From NCBI RefSeq assembly GCF_004006665.1, contig NZ_QOCL01000012.1, positions 62,001 to 126,000 on the forward strand: 64,000 nucleotides of DNA, read 5' to 3'. Below are positions 17,554-27,298 of this stretch, piece after piece. The position numbers and the translations under genes were made by a program. The notes under the pieces were generated by a model. That model did no database searches, was not told the origin of the DNA, and saw only the letters and a list, made by a program, of their open reading frames with translations. This DNA comes from Halobacteriovorax sp. HLS (GTDB lineage Bacteria; Bdellovibrionota; Bacteriovoracia; Bacteriovoracales; Bacteriovoracaceae). Each line of letters begins with the position of its first letter. Position 1 is the stretch's first letter.

Positions 17554-20500
17554 ATGGCAAAAGATGAGGAACTACTTAAAACAAAAGAGCTGACTCTTGA
17601 TGAACTTGAGTTTAATTCTTCTGATACTTCAATATCACCATTAGATAATAGTGCTCCATCTAATATTTTTGGAAAAAGCTCCGGTGTTATTGATGATGTT
17701 GGAGGAATATCAAATTTTAATGTTGGTTCTGATATTGCAAAAAAACAGAGTGGTTTTACTTCGCAGGATTCGGCCATTCAAAATTCAATTAGTTCTAACG
17801 AAATAGAGTCTGAGCTTGAAAGTTATATTTTTAACGAAATCGCTGGCCTTGATAATGCTCCTTTGACTGATCAACAAAGAAGTTTTCTTTTGAGTTTAAA
17901 TCAAGATCAACGTGAACTTCTTATAAATCAAGTATATGAAAATAATTCAGACATAGAAAATTTACTTCCAAGGGAAGAGTTGAGTCTTTTTGATGAGTTT
18001 TCATCTGCTGATGATAATATAGGCCTTAGGCAAAAGGCAGCTCCAGATCAACGGCAAAGTACTAGTACTAATTTAGATAATACAGCGGATTCGATATCAA
18101 CTGGTGGCAATGCTCCTAATGGCCCAGTTGATGATCAATTAGCAGAAAAAGTTATAGTTGATGATATAGACTTATCACTTTTAGAAGATGGAAGTGTAAG
18201 ATTAAATTTTAATATTAATATTATTGATAATGATGGTTCTGAAGTTCAGACATATATAATCAAGGATATCCCTCAAGGATCTACATTTAATGTAGGGACT
18301 AAGTTAGATTCTGGTAGCTGGTCTTTTTCTGCTGAGGAAATTAATTCATTAGTTTTTACACCTGCGCAGAACTTCTCAGGAAATATAGATTTAACTTTAC
18401 AAACAATTAATACGGAATTGTCTTCTGGGGATACTTCAGTTACTTATTCTTCAATACACTTTGATGTTGTTGCTGTTGCTGATTCCCCAACAGTGAATGT
18501 ACGAAATATTACTGGTGATGAAGATGGATGGATAAATTTAGACTTGTCTGCTTCTTTAAATGATAATGATGGTTCTGAGTCTCTAACGTTACTTTTGGAA
18601 AATGTTCCAAATGGAAGTATTCTAACTAAAGGAGTTTATCTAGGGGATGGCTCTTGGGAGATTGCTAGTTCTGATTTAGATAGTATCATGCTCTTACCTC
18701 CTGAGAACTATAGTGGACAAACAGAGCTAAATCTCGTTGCAATTTCAACGGAAAGTTCTAACGGTGATTCCTCTAAAGTTATTAAGAGCTTTGCTCTTGA
18801 TGTAAATAGTGTCGTTGATGGTGCCAACCTCTTCGTTGAAAATGCTTCAGGACTTGAAGATACGGCCATTGCTTTAAATATTGATGCAGTTGCTATTGAT
18901 CAAGATGGCAGTGAGACATTGGAAGTTATCATCAGTGGTGTTCCAAGTGAAGCGACTCTTTCAAATGGTTCACGAAACGATGATGGAACTTGGACTTTAA
19001 CTGGTGATGAACTAGATGGATTAACAATCACACCTGCACCAAATGATAGCACTGATATTCAGCTTCAGGTGAGTGCTACAACAACTGAGCTTGATTCGGG
19101 AGATTCAAAAACGACCACTGTTGATTTAGATATTGATATTACAGGTGTGGCCGATGCTCCAGTTGTAAGAGTTGAAAACGCTGCAGGTAATGAAGATACT
19201 TGGATTCAACTAGATATTAAAGGTGATTTAGTTGATACTGATGGCAGTGAAACACTTTCATTTACCATTACAAATGTTCCAGATGGGGCGCAATTTTCAC
19301 CTGCTGGTATTCGTAATGATGATGGAAGCTGGACTTTTACCGAAGCACAGGCCGAAGTTCTTTGTATTAAAGGGCCAGCAAATAGTAGTGATGATTTTAC
19401 CCTTAAAATTAGTGCAGTCGTTACAGAAAATGATGGAGACCAATATGTCTCAGAAAATTATGATCTAAATGTTGATTTACATGGTGTCTCTGATGGTGCC
19501 AACCTCTCTGTTGAAAATGCTTCAGGACTTGAAGATACTGCAATTGCTTTAAATATTGAAGCATCCCTGATTGATTTAGATGGTAGTGAGTCTCTATCTA
19601 TTATTATCGAAAATGTTCCAGAAGGTGCATTCTTAAATAATGGGACTCGAAATGAGAATGGACAATGGGTTTTAAGTGCAGATGATCTTAATGGACTTAC
19701 AATTACACCAAATGCAAATGATGATTCAGATTTTACTCTCAATATCTCTGCTGTTGCTGAAGATGGTCTTTCATCTGATACAAATCTCAAGTCCATTGAT
19801 GTCATAGTTGATCCTGTTGCTGATACTCCAATTTTAATAGTGGATGATGCCCAGGGAAAGGCCACAGAAAGTATCGATATCGATATTATGGCAAGTCTGA
19901 CAGATCTCGATGGCAGTGAGAATCTAACCGTTACTATTTCAGGAGTACCTCAAGGTCATATTTTCAATAATGGAATAAATAATAATGATGGTACATGGTC
20001 TTTTCAAGAGGGGGAGCTTGACAACCTTAGCGTTCAGTCATCTGAAGAATCATTTGGTGATTTCACATATACAGTTACTGCCACAGCAACAGATGGGGAT
20101 GATCAAGTATCTATAACAGATTCACTAAATATAACAATTGATAAACCTATAGAAAATGAAGGTGCTGAAATAAGTGCCACTGATGTCTCTGGAGTTGAAG
20201 ATCGGTGGATGAAGTTAAAGTTTGACTTGGATGTTTTAGATACAGATGGAAATGAGAGTACGACACTCTACTTAGAAGGTGTTCCTGAAGGCTCTAGGAT
20301 GAAAGGTGCTAGAGATTTGGGTGATGGCGTATGGGAAGTGACTACCAATAATTTAAAGTCATTAAAATTGAAAGCACCTGCTAATGATAACTCAGACTTT
20401 GAACTTGATCTTGTCGCAAGAACAACAAATTCTGAGACCAACGAAGTTACTGAAGTCAGAGAAAGCTTTAATGTCGATGTTGAAGGTAGAGTAGATAATG

Positions 20501-21837
20501 TAAGACTGCAAAGTAATAGGTTCTCTGGCAGTGAGGATACTGCTATTGATCTAGACTTTGACTTCAATTTTAAGGATTCTGATGGCTCAGAAAGTATAGA
20601 TAGTATTGTATTTTCCAAAGTTCCAGATGGTGCGACTTTCTCAAGTGGCCAATCAATTGGCAAAGGAAAGTGGATTGTTAATTCAGATGAACTTGATGGA
20701 CTTTCAATAACACCTGCTGAAAATAGTTCGAAAAACTTCAATATGAAAATGGTTTATACTGTGTCGGAAAACGATGGTGCAACTAGAAATTTTACTAGGT
20801 CAGTATCAATAAATGTGGATGGAGTTTCTGATAATGTGTCCATATCTAATGAAGAAGTTTTTGGCCTAGAAGGAGAGGCCGTTAAGTTAGAACTTGATTT
20901 TGTTATGAATGATAATGATGGCTCAGAGTCAATTCGCTCCGTTATTTTTGATGATCTACCTGATGGAAGCTATTTGAGTAGTGGAACCTTAAACGATGAT
21001 GGAAGTTGGACTGTGCCAGTCAATAAACTTAATGACCTTAAAATGATTAATGATGAAGACCTTTCTGGTGACTTTGATTTAAGTCTATCTATTGTTTCCG
21101 GTGAAAAAAATGGTGGAGCTGATCTTACGATTAGTGAAGTCCCATTATCTGTTCATATTGAGGGAGTTGCTGATGCCCCTTATCTGGAAGCAACAGATAT
21201 AACTGTGGAAGGAACAGGGGAGGTTAGTTTAGATATAAGCTCAAGTCTTTCAGATTTAGACGGCAGTGAATCACTCAGCATTATTATCAGTGGGGTTCCT
21301 GAAACGAGTACATTGAATAAGGGAACACTTCTAGAGGATGGTAATTGGCAACTAAATGAGTCTGAACTTGAAGGATTATCTCTAAATCTTAATGGTGAAA
21401 ATGAAGAAGACTTTAGTCTTAATGTTGAGGCAATTGCAACAGAGAGTAATGGAGATATGGCAAGTACTTCTGTAGAGATAGAAGTCACTGTTGATCAATC
21501 TGAGCTTGAACAGTTTTGCGTGGCCGGTAATGGGCGTTTTTCAAATATGTTTAAGGGAATGAAAGACTTTCAAAATACAGATGATAGCTTTGATAACTTC
21601 TTACAGAACTTTGATCATGATAATGCAAACCATGGAAATGTATTTGACCATAATAACAATTCTGATAATGGTAACCATCATGGTTTTGATAACGGTCATG
21701 CTCATGGACATGATAAAGATGATCACGACAATAATGGAAAGGGGCATGGCAAGGGCCATGATAAGCACGAAGATCAAAGCTGTGATGATCAGCATAACGA
21801 TTATAACGATAGTGACGGAAGCAACAACGTCGCGTAG
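17554..21837 (+). CDS. Giant repeat protein, probable type I secretion substrate
   Basis: A 1427-residue acidic protein with no signal peptide. Residues 1-200 are polar and disordered-looking. About 200-1313 hold ten tandem cadherin/Ig-like repeats of about 110 residues, each with an ED..I start, D-x-DGSE, VP-x-G, DG-x-W, an EL..L step and a closing VAD-P-type strand. The tail (about 1340-1427) is rich in His, Asp, Asn and Gly, with 13 His in about 70 residues. Asp-rich repeats fit calcium binding in the repeat-adhesin families. Its position between the HlyD/ABC genes and a TolC-like gene makes it the likely exported cargo. ATG 17554 has AGGTG six bases upstream; the GTG at 17545 is the alternative. 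Confidence 0.88.
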   Translation: MAKDEELLKTKELTLDELEFNSSDTSISPLDNSAPSNIFGKSSGVIDDVGGISNFNVGSDIAKKQSGFTSQDSAIQNSISSNEIESELESYIFNEIAGLDNAPLTDQQRSFLLSLNQDQRELLINQVYENNSDIENLLPREELSLFDEFSSADDNIGLRQKAAPDQRQSTSTNLDNTADSISTGGNAPNGPVDDQLAEKVIVDDIDLSLLEDGSVRLNFNINIIDNDGSEVQTYIIKDIPQGSTFNVGTKLDSGSWSFSAEEINSLVFTPAQNFSGNIDLTLQTINTELSSGDTSVTYSSIHFDVVAVADSPTVNVRNITGDEDGWINLDLSASLNDNDGSESLTLLLENVPNGSILTKGVYLGDGSWEIASSDLDSIMLLPPENYSGQTELNLVAISTESSNGDSSKVIKSFALDVNSVVDGANLFVENASGLEDTAIALNIDAVAIDQDGSETLEVIISGVPSEATLSNGSRNDDGTWTLTGDELDGLTITPAPNDSTDIQLQVSATTTELDSGDSKTTTVDLDIDITGVADAPVVRVENAAGNEDTWIQLDIKGDLVDTDGSETLSFTITNVPDGAQFSPAGIRNDDGSWTFTEAQAEVLCIKGPANSSDDFTLKISAVVTENDGDQYVSENYDLNVDLHGVSDGANLSVENASGLEDTAIALNIEASLIDLDGSESLSIIIENVPEGAFLNNGTRNENGQWVLSADDLNGLTITPNANDDSDFTLNISAVAEDGLSSDTNLKSIDVIVDPVADTPILIVDDAQGKATESIDIDIMASLTDLDGSENLTVTISGVPQGHIFNNGINNNDGTWSFQEGELDNLSVQSSEESFGDFTYTVTATATDGDDQVSITDSLNITIDKPIENEGAEISATDVSGVEDRWMKLKFDLDVLDTDGNESTTLYLEGVPEGSRMKGARDLGDGVWEVTTNNLKSLKLKAPANDNSDFELDLVARTTNSETNEVTEVRESFNVDVEGRVDNVRLQSNRFSGSEDTAIDLDFDFNFKDSDGSESIDSIVFSKVPDGATFSSGQSIGKGKWIVNSDELDGLSITPAENSSKNFNMKMVYTVSENDGATRNFTRSVSINVDGVSDNVSISNEEVFGLEGEAVKLELDFVMNDNDGSESIRSVIFDDLPDGSYLSSGTLNDDGSWTVPVNKLNDLKMINDEDLSGDFDLSLSIVSGEKNGGADLTISEVPLSVHIEGVADAPYLEATDITVEGTGEVSLDISSSLSDLDGSESLSIIISGVPETSTLNKGTLLEDGNWQLNESELEGLSLNLNGENEEDFSLNVEAIATESNGDMASTSVEIEVTVDQSELEQFCVAGNGRFSNMFKGMKDFQNTDDSFDNFLQNFDHDNANHGNVFDHNNNSDNGNHHGFDNGHAHGHDKDDHDNNGKGHGKGHDKHEDQSCDDQHNDYNDSDGSNNVA
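18151..21490 (+). repeat. Ten tandem ~330-base repeats encoding ~110-residue domains
   Basis: Repeat starts are recognisable by the encoded E-D/E-x-x-I box and the DGSE box roughly every 330 bases. Copies three and five are the most alike: stretches near 18825-18890 and 19490-19555 are almost identical at DNA level, whereas most copies share only motif positions. This suggests a recent duplication or gene-conversion event inside an older array. Confidence 0.8.
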
Positions 21838-21861
21838 TAATTTTTTAGTCAAGGATGACTT

Positions 21862-23169
21862 ATGTATTATGGATTGGTTTTATTAACCTTCTTTATTTCT
21901 CTAAATATTTATAGCGCTCAGAATATATCTGATATTGTAAAAGGTCAGTATCAATTGTCCTCTTCCGAATTTTTAAATTCAAAGTTAGAAGTTCAGAGAA
22001 CTAAAACCAATTTATATTCTTCAATTGCTTCACATCTGCCAGAATTGTCGTTTACGTTAGGGCAGAAGCGCTTGAATGAACAAACAGGTGTACCACCTTC
22101 TAATTATTTAAACTCTAATAGAAGAACAGAACGCTCATGGGAGCTTGATTTAGTCTTTCCTCTATTTGATCGCACTAAGTATCTATCTATTCAAAAAGGT
22201 TTATTAGAAAAGAAGTCTGCTTCTAGCTCTCATGGATATCTCGAAGATCAAATTGATTGGAAAGTTAAAAGTTCATTAGGGAATATTTACATTCAGCAAT
22301 ATAAAATTTTAAATTTAGTGAAGTCAATTACTCACTTTAAAGAGATTTTAAATAGTCAGCAGGAGGGTTTTAGATTAAAAGCTAAAAGAGTCATAGATGT
22401 TGAAGAAGCTCGTTCAAATTTACTCCTTTTAAAGGCGAGAAAGACTATTGAAGAAAATCTTCTTGTTATTAGTAAAGAACAACTTGCTGTTCTCTTATCG
22501 AAAAGCTCTAGCTATGTTGAAGAACTTCTAAAAGATCTTCCTATGAATAAAGATAAGCTTCTCGATACTATTCAAGGTCATTATGAACTAGATAAAATTT
22601 TAACTAAAAAGATTAATAAGAAATTGCGCTGGGAAGTAATTGAAGAAACTTCCAACTCATATAAGTTAGAGGAGATTAACTCTAAATATACTCAGAGCGT
22701 GCACTGGCCGAAGTTGCAAATAATTGGGTCTTATTCAAAAGAGGGAGCAAGTTGGAGGGATATCAAAGATTTTGATAATTCAAATAGAACTTTGGGGATT
22801 TATCTCAAGATCCCATTCTTTCAATCTGGAAAATCCTTTTCAGATAATAAGTCAGTCAATTTATTAATTGAGCAATCATTAAATAAGAGAAAGTATGGAA
22901 CAAGACAGATAATTGAGCGTTCTAAGAATATTAAACTTCAATTTGAAAAAGAGAAGCTGAGACTTAAGATTCTGAAGGATCACCTAAAAAGTAGAGAAAG
23001 GTTGCTTGCCGCCTATCGTGAGGCCTTTAAATTAGGGCGTGAGACACTGAGTGAGCTTATTAAACAAGAGAATATCTTTATAGAGTCTCAATTCTCACTA
23101 GTCGATTCTATGAATAACTTAGGCTCTCTTTACTATCAATGCGAATATCTATATGGTGTAACTATTTGA
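21862..23169 (+). CDS. TolC-type outer-membrane efflux/secretion channel
   Basis: A 435-residue exported protein with a signal peptide (about 1-19, ending IYSA). Long amphipathic helices with few prolines and two similar halves fit the outer-membrane-factor family. A C-terminal stretch near 375-420 (REAFKLGRETLSELI) has the TolC-family pattern of F/Y-x-x-G-x-x-x-L-x-x-L. It lies 24 bases after the repeat protein and has AAGGA before the ATG. It completes the type I secretion set of this locus and should form the outer-membrane duct for the repeat protein. Confidence 0.87.
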   Translation: MYYGLVLLTFFISLNIYSAQNISDIVKGQYQLSSSEFLNSKLEVQRTKTNLYSSIASHLPELSFTLGQKRLNEQTGVPPSNYLNSNRRTERSWELDLVFPLFDRTKYLSIQKGLLEKKSASSSHGYLEDQIDWKVKSSLGNIYIQQYKILNLVKSITHFKEILNSQQEGFRLKAKRVIDVEEARSNLLLLKARKTIEENLLVISKEQLAVLLSKSSSYVEELLKDLPMNKDKLLDTIQGHYELDKILTKKINKKLRWEVIEETSNSYKLEEINSKYTQSVHWPKLQIIGSYSKEGASWRDIKDFDNSNRTLGIYLKIPFFQSGKSFSDNKSVNLLIEQSLNKRKYGTRQIIERSKNIKLQFEKEKLRLKILKDHLKSRERLLAAYREAFKLGRETLSELIKQENIFIESQFSLVDSMNNLGSLYYQCEYLYGVTI

Positions 23170-23213
23170 AATTATTTGGATATTTGTTCATTATCCTTAA
23201 ATTGTATTAAAGT

Positions 23214-23233
23214 CTACAAAGCCTGTAGTTTTT
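23214..23233 (+). terminator. Weak intrinsic terminator after the secretion locus
   Basis: CTACA, 5-base loop, TGTAG, then five T (23214-23233). The 5-bp stem is short, so efficiency is doubtful. Confidence 0.35.
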
Positions 23234-23243
23234 ACAAACTCAA

Positions 23244-23272
23244 TTGTAAGGCGCTATGCGTTGAGCTAGAAT
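23244..23272 (+). promoter_or_regulatory. Sigma-70-type promoter before carD
   Basis: TTGTAA (23244-23249), 17 bases, TAGAAT (23267-23272). The start of transcription would be near 23280, about 20 bases before the carD ATG and its GGAGG. Confidence 0.45.
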
Positions 23273-23299
23273 GAATATGACTACATTTTGGAGGTTATT

Positions 23300-23773
23300 A
23301 TGTTTAAAATAGGCGATTACGCAGTTTGCCCTGGTCATGGAGTAGGTCAAATTTGTGATATCGAGGAAAGAGAAATTGGCGGTGAAAAGCAATTTTTCTA
23401 CATTATTAAGGTTATTGCTAATGGCATGACGGTAATGGTTCCTACTGATTCAGAAAATGGTATTAGAGTTCTTGTTGATAATGAGGAGATTAATAGCGTT
23501 TATGAGTTGCTACAAGATCATAATATCGAAATTGATAACTCGACTTGGAATAGAAGATATAGAGAATATATGCTTAAAATTAAAACAGGCTCTCTTGTGG
23601 AGATTGCAGAAGTTTTAAGAGCGCTTTTCTTACTTAAGGGAAAGAAGAATTTAAGTTTTGGTGAAAAGAAAATGTTAGAGCAGTGTAGAGATTTACTTGC
23701 ACAAGAAATATCTATTTCTAATGGGACCGAAACAGTTGAAATTAAATCAACAATTAATAATTACTTTGCTTAG
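23300..23773 (+). CDS. CarD/CdnL-type RNA polymerase-binding transcription factor
   Basis: The N-terminus (MFKIGDYAVCPGHGVGQICDIE) is the CarD/TRCF RNA-polymerase interaction domain, with its typical 'VYPxHGVGxI' start in a Cys variant. A helical C-terminal half (about 75-150) fits the domain that stabilises the open promoter complex. 157 aa is normal for CdnL-like factors. The start is ATG 23300, with GGAGG five bases before it; an in-frame TTG further up would swallow the ribosome binding site. It acts globally on rRNA and housekeeping promoters. Single gene, convergent with lysA. Confidence 0.9.
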   Translation: MFKIGDYAVCPGHGVGQICDIEEREIGGEKQFFYIIKVIANGMTVMVPTDSENGIRVLVDNEEINSVYELLQDHNIEIDNSTWNRRYREYMLKIKTGSLVEIAEVLRALFLLKGKKNLSFGEKKMLEQCRDLLAQEISISNGTETVEIKSTINNYFA

Positions 23774-23790
23774 GTCAATAAACTATTGGC

Positions 23791-25038
23791 CTAGAGTATT
23801 TCTCCATTCGTTCCGAGAACATACTCTTTAATCTTTTCTCGCATATTGTAAACGGAACTCATACTATACCCATAGGCGCCAACATCTGCTACACATAGTA
23901 GATCTTGTGCTTTTACTCTTTGTAGAGCTCTATTTTTAGCAAAACTATCAGCTGTTTCACATATTGGTCCTACTATATTTACATACTCATTCTTTGTGCG
24001 ATTCTTTTTTAATGGTAGCACATGATGGTAGGCATCGTAGAGTGAAGAGCGTACGAAATCGTTCATTCCTGCATCAATTATAATAAATTTATTTGGTCCG
24101 GAAGTCTTGGTTCTGATGACTTCGGTTATAAGTACTCCAGTATTGGCAACAATATATCTACCTGGTTCAAAAACAGTTGCTGGTATAACGGCTCCTGCTG
24201 GTCTTTTTTGATTATAATGTTTATCAATAGTAGAGGATATTCTCTTCATATATTCATTAATAGGAGAGACCCCTTGCTCTGGATGATACGGAACACCTAA
24301 TCCGCCTCCAACGTCTAGAAACTCTAGTTCATTTACAAGAAGGGCCGTCTCACAGAGCTCTTTTAAGGCCTTTTGAGTGGCCTTTAAGCAGGTTAACTGT
24401 GAGCCGATATGCATTGATAGCCCAACCAGTTTTACGTGCTTAAATAAGCTTTTTCTTTTTAAACATTTCTCGATATCTTGGCGTAGTATTCCAAACTTGT
24501 GCCCAAGGCCCCCAGTTGATATATGCTTATGTGTTTTAGCGTTAACCTCAGGGTTTAACCTTAAGGCCACGCGGGCCTTTTTACCCAATGATTTTGCAAT
24601 TTCTCCTACTGTGACTAATTCTTCAATACTTTCGATATTAAAGGAATATATACCTTCTTGATGGCAATCCAGCGCTAGTCTTATTTCATCTCGAGTCTTT
24701 CCGACCCCTGAAAAGACTATTTTTGTAGGGCAGATGCCAGCTTTTAATGCCTGCTTTAGCTCTCCTCCTGAGACTATATCTGCGCCACAACCCAGTTTTT
24801 TTAATTTCTTTAAAAGCTTTAAGTTTGAATTTGCTTTTAATGCATAACATATGATGGGTTTTGAAATATTATTTTCTTTGGCAGAGTTTAGAAAATTGTT
24901 GAAGTTATTTTCTAAGGCCTTGACACTGTAAAGATAGAATGGCGTTTTCATTTGTTTAGATATAGAATTTAAACAATGCTGATCTAAGAGAAGTTGACTT
25001 TTTTTGTAGCTAAGTGATTGATGATTAAATTTTTCCAT
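23791..25038 (-). CDS. lysA: Diaminopimelate decarboxylase
   Basis: A PLP enzyme of fold type III converting meso-diaminopimelate to lysine. The PLP lysine is Lys68 in YALKAN. HIGSQL (about 200), the GGG glycine loop, FEPGRYIV, and the active-site GPICETAD (about 355) are present, with the late VGAYGYSMSS. Length 415 aa is normal. It is divergent from uvrB with only 27 bases between. The ATG has no ribosome binding site, and a TAAAAT -10-like box ends five bases upstream, suggesting a leaderless start. Confidence 0.93.
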   Translation of the reverse strand: MEKFNHQSLSYKKSQLLLDQHCLNSISKQMKTPFYLYSVKALENNFNNFLNSAKENNISKPIICYALKANSNLKLLKKLKKLGCGADIVSGGELKQALKAGICPTKIVFSGVGKTRDEIRLALDCHQEGIYSFNIESIEELVTVGEIAKSLGKKARVALRLNPEVNAKTHKHISTGGLGHKFGILRQDIEKCLKRKSLFKHVKLVGLSMHIGSQLTCLKATQKALKELCETALLVNELEFLDVGGGLGVPYHPEQGVSPINEYMKRISSTIDKHYNQKRPAGAVIPATVFEPGRYIVANTGVLITEVIRTKTSGPNKFIIIDAGMNDFVRSSLYDAYHHVLPLKKNRTKNEYVNIVGPICETADSFAKNRALQRVKAQDLLCVADVGAYGYSMSSVYNMREKIKEYVLGTNGEIL

Positions 25039-25065
25039 AAATTATTTTAACCGAATTTTAAATAC

Positions 25066-27075
25066 ATGAAAGATAAAAAAATAGATTTTAACCTTGTTTC
25101 TAAGTTCAACCCTTGCGGGGATCAACCGGAGGCAATTAGGGAACTAACTAAAAAGTTTCAAGCGGGACATAAAGAGCAAACACTTCTTGGAGTCACGGGA
25201 TCAGGTAAGACTTTTACAATGGCCCATCTCATTAAAAATCTCGGCAAAAAGACTCTTGTGCTAGCACATAATAAGACTTTAGCCGCTCAACTATATGCCG
25301 AGTTTAGAGAGTTTTTTCCAGATAATTGTGTTGAGTACTTTGTTTCCTATTACGACTATTATCAACCAGAAGCCTACGTTCCTGGGACTGATACTTTCAT
25401 AGAGAAGGACTCCAGCGTAAATGATGAGATCGATAAGTTGCGCCATAGTGCAACTAAGAATTTACTCGAGCGTGACGATGTTATTGTTGTTGCAAGTGTA
25501 AGTTGTATATATGGTATCGGATCTCCAGATGAGTACGAATCACAAAAGGTTAATCTCTTTGTTGGTGATGAAATTGATCGTGATGACTTTTTAAAGAAAC
25601 TTGTTTCAATTCAATATGAGCGTAACGATATTGATTTCTCTAGAGGTTGTTTTAGAGTTAGAGGTGATTTAGTTGAGATCTTTCCAGCATCAGAAGATTC
25701 GGATGTCATTCGTGTAGAGTTCTTTGACGAAGAAATTGAAAGTATCTCCATTGTAGATCCACTTCGCGGAAAAGTTCTGCAGACACTGAATAAGGTTACT
25801 GTTTATCCGAAGTCTCACTATGTTGTTAGTGAGCTTAAGCTTGAAAAAGCAATAGAGACAATCAAACTGGAGTTAAGAGAAACATTACAAAAGCTAGAAC
25901 AACAAGAAAAGCTAGTTGAAAAGCAGCGCTTAGAACAGCGAACTATGCTTGACCTCGAAATGCTTGAAGAAATGGGATTTTGCTCCGGTATTGAGAACTA
26001 TTCTAGACATCTTACAGGGTCTAATGAAGGAGATCCTCCTCCAACTTTAATAGACTTTTTTAAAAATGATTTTCTAATGATTATTGATGAATCTCATATA
26101 ACGGTATCTCAAGTCGGAGGTATGTACAGAGGAGACCGTGCTAGAAAACAGAACCTTGTAGACTTTGGTTTTAGACTTCCTTCTGCTTTAGATAATAGGC
26201 CACTCAACTTTCAAGAATTTGAACAGAAGCTAGATCAAGTGATGTATGTTTCAGCTACTCCCGGTAATTATGAATTAGAAAAAACTCATGGTGAGTATGT
26301 TGAACAAGTTATTCGTCCTACAGGGCTATTAGATCCAATCATTGAAGTTAAAGATGCAACCACTCAAGTTGATGACCTTCTAATACAAGTTAAAGAACGT
26401 ACGGCAAAAGGTGAGCGTGTTTTAGTTACTACATTAACTAAGAAGTTAGCAGAAGAGCTAACAAACTATTATCAAAGTGTAGGAATAAAAGTTCGCTACC
26501 TACATAGCGATATAGATACTCTTGAGCGTATGGAAATTATTAGAGACCTAAGACTAGGGATCTTCGATGTTTTAGTCGGAATCAATCTTCTCAGAGAAGG
26601 CTTAGATATTCCAGAGGTTTCATTAGTTGCAATTTTAGATGCAGATAAAGAAGGATTTCTACGCTCTGAAAGGTCGCTCATCCAAACAATTGGACGGGCA
26701 GCTAGAAACTCTGAGGGAAAAGCTATTCTATACGCTTATAAAGAAACTAAGAGTATGACAAAGGCCATTAGCGAAACCAAAAGAAGAAGAAAAATTCAAG
26801 AAAGTTATAATAAAGACAATGGAATTACCCCGATCACTATTAAAAAAGAGGTCTCAGGTGGCGTTATTGAGACTCTGCGCGGCTCCAAGGGGCGCAAAAC
26901 TGACGCTATGAAGGAAAAGGCGAGGATGAAAAACTTGTCTGGTGAGTCTATAGACAAGCAAATTGTCGAATTAACAAAGAAGATGAAGTTCGAATCGAAG
27001 GCATTGAATTTTGAAGAAGCGGCCAGAATTCGAGATGAAATTAAATCTTTGAAAGAGCTTCGAATTTTACTCTAA
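25066..27075 (+). CDS. uvrB: Excinuclease ABC subunit B
   Basis: The damage-verification helicase of nucleotide excision repair. Walker A GVTGSGKT (42-49), the beta-hairpin [12 protein letters not shown] (about 95-106), the DESH box, helicase motif V/VI stretches ([17 protein letters not shown]) and the C-terminal UVR domain (about 630-666) that binds UvrC are all present. 669 aa against 673 in E. coli. No ribosome binding site is obvious before the ATG. The start is set by the family N-terminus, which aligns from [11 protein letters not shown]. Confidence 0.97.
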   Translation: MKDKKIDFNLVSKFNPCGDQPEAIRELTKKFQAGHKEQTLLGVTGSGKTFTMAHLIKNLGKKTLVLAHNKTLAAQLYAEFREFFPDNCVEYFVSYYDYYQPEAYVPGTDTFIEKDSSVNDEIDKLRHSATKNLLERDDVIVVASVSCIYGIGSPDEYESQKVNLFVGDEIDRDDFLKKLVSIQYERNDIDFSRGCFRVRGDLVEIFPASEDSDVIRVEFFDEEIESISIVDPLRGKVLQTLNKVTVYPKSHYVVSELKLEKAIETIKLELRETLQKLEQQEKLVEKQRLEQRTMLDLEMLEEMGFCSGIENYSRHLTGSNEGDPPPTLIDFFKNDFLMIIDESHITVSQVGGMYRGDRARKQNLVDFGFRLPSALDNRPLNFQEFEQKLDQVMYVSATPGNYELEKTHGEYVEQVIRPTGLLDPIIEVKDATTQVDDLLIQVKERTAKGERVLVTTLTKKLAEELTNYYQSVGIKVRYLHSDIDTLERMEIIRDLRLGIFDVLVGINLLREGLDIPEVSLVAILDADKEGFLRSERSLIQTIGRAARNSEGKAILYAYKETKSMTKAISETKRRRKIQESYNKDNGITPITIKKEVSGGVIETLRGSKGRKTDAMKEKARMKNLSGESIDKQIVELTKKMKFESKALNFEEAARIRDEIKSLKELRILL

Positions 27076-27111
27076 GCGACGAAACTTAATTTATTGTAGC
27101 GTCTTTCCGAG

Positions 27112-27129
27112 TGGTTACATAAGTAACCA
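27112..27129. repeat. Perfect inverted repeat 36 bases after uvrB
   Basis: TGGTTAC, ATAA, GTAACCA. No T tract follows, so it is either a factor-assisted 3' end of uvrB or an operator in the 223-base gap before the exported Cys-rich gene. Confidence 0.4.
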
Positions 27130-27191
27130 TAATATAAGATTTCTTAACTAAATTATTAGTGATTCTTTTTTTCATGCACCCTGAAATTTCG

Positions 27192-27220
27192 TTGACTATG
27201 TTTCAGATTCAAACTATTTA
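27192..27220 (+). promoter_or_regulatory. Possible sigma-70 promoter of the exported Cys-rich cluster
   Basis: TTGACT (27192-27197), 17 bases, TATTTA (27215-27220). The leader of about 70 bases ends in AAGGAG before the ATG at 27299. The -35 is good and the -10 is mediocre. The rest of the 27076-27298 gap is AT-rich and shows no gene. Confidence 0.35.
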
Positions 27221-27298
27221 CTGCCAACAATTAAATTAATAACCAGATTTTAAATTTTATTTTTAATCTTTAACCGCTTTTTTTATAAGGAGTACTTA

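Noticed and set aside
17554-18150. LapG-type retention and cleavage site in the N-terminus of the repeat protein
   Set aside because: No TAAG/PAAG di-alanine site was seen in the N-terminal 200 residues, and no LapD/LapG pair is in the window.
18151-21490. CRISPR-like repeat array
   Set aside because: The periodic sequence is in frame, about 330 bases long and encodes protein repeats. There are no short identical repeats with unique spacers anywhere in the window.
21601-21852. Minus-strand Ile/Met/Val-rich frame opposite the His/Asp-rich tail
   Set aside because: It is the complement of repeated CAT/GAT/AAT codons and looks like a membrane protein only for that reason.
25039-25065. Lysine riboswitch or other leader before lysA
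   Set aside because: Only 27 bases separate lysA and uvrB, and a -10-like box lies next to the lysA ATG.
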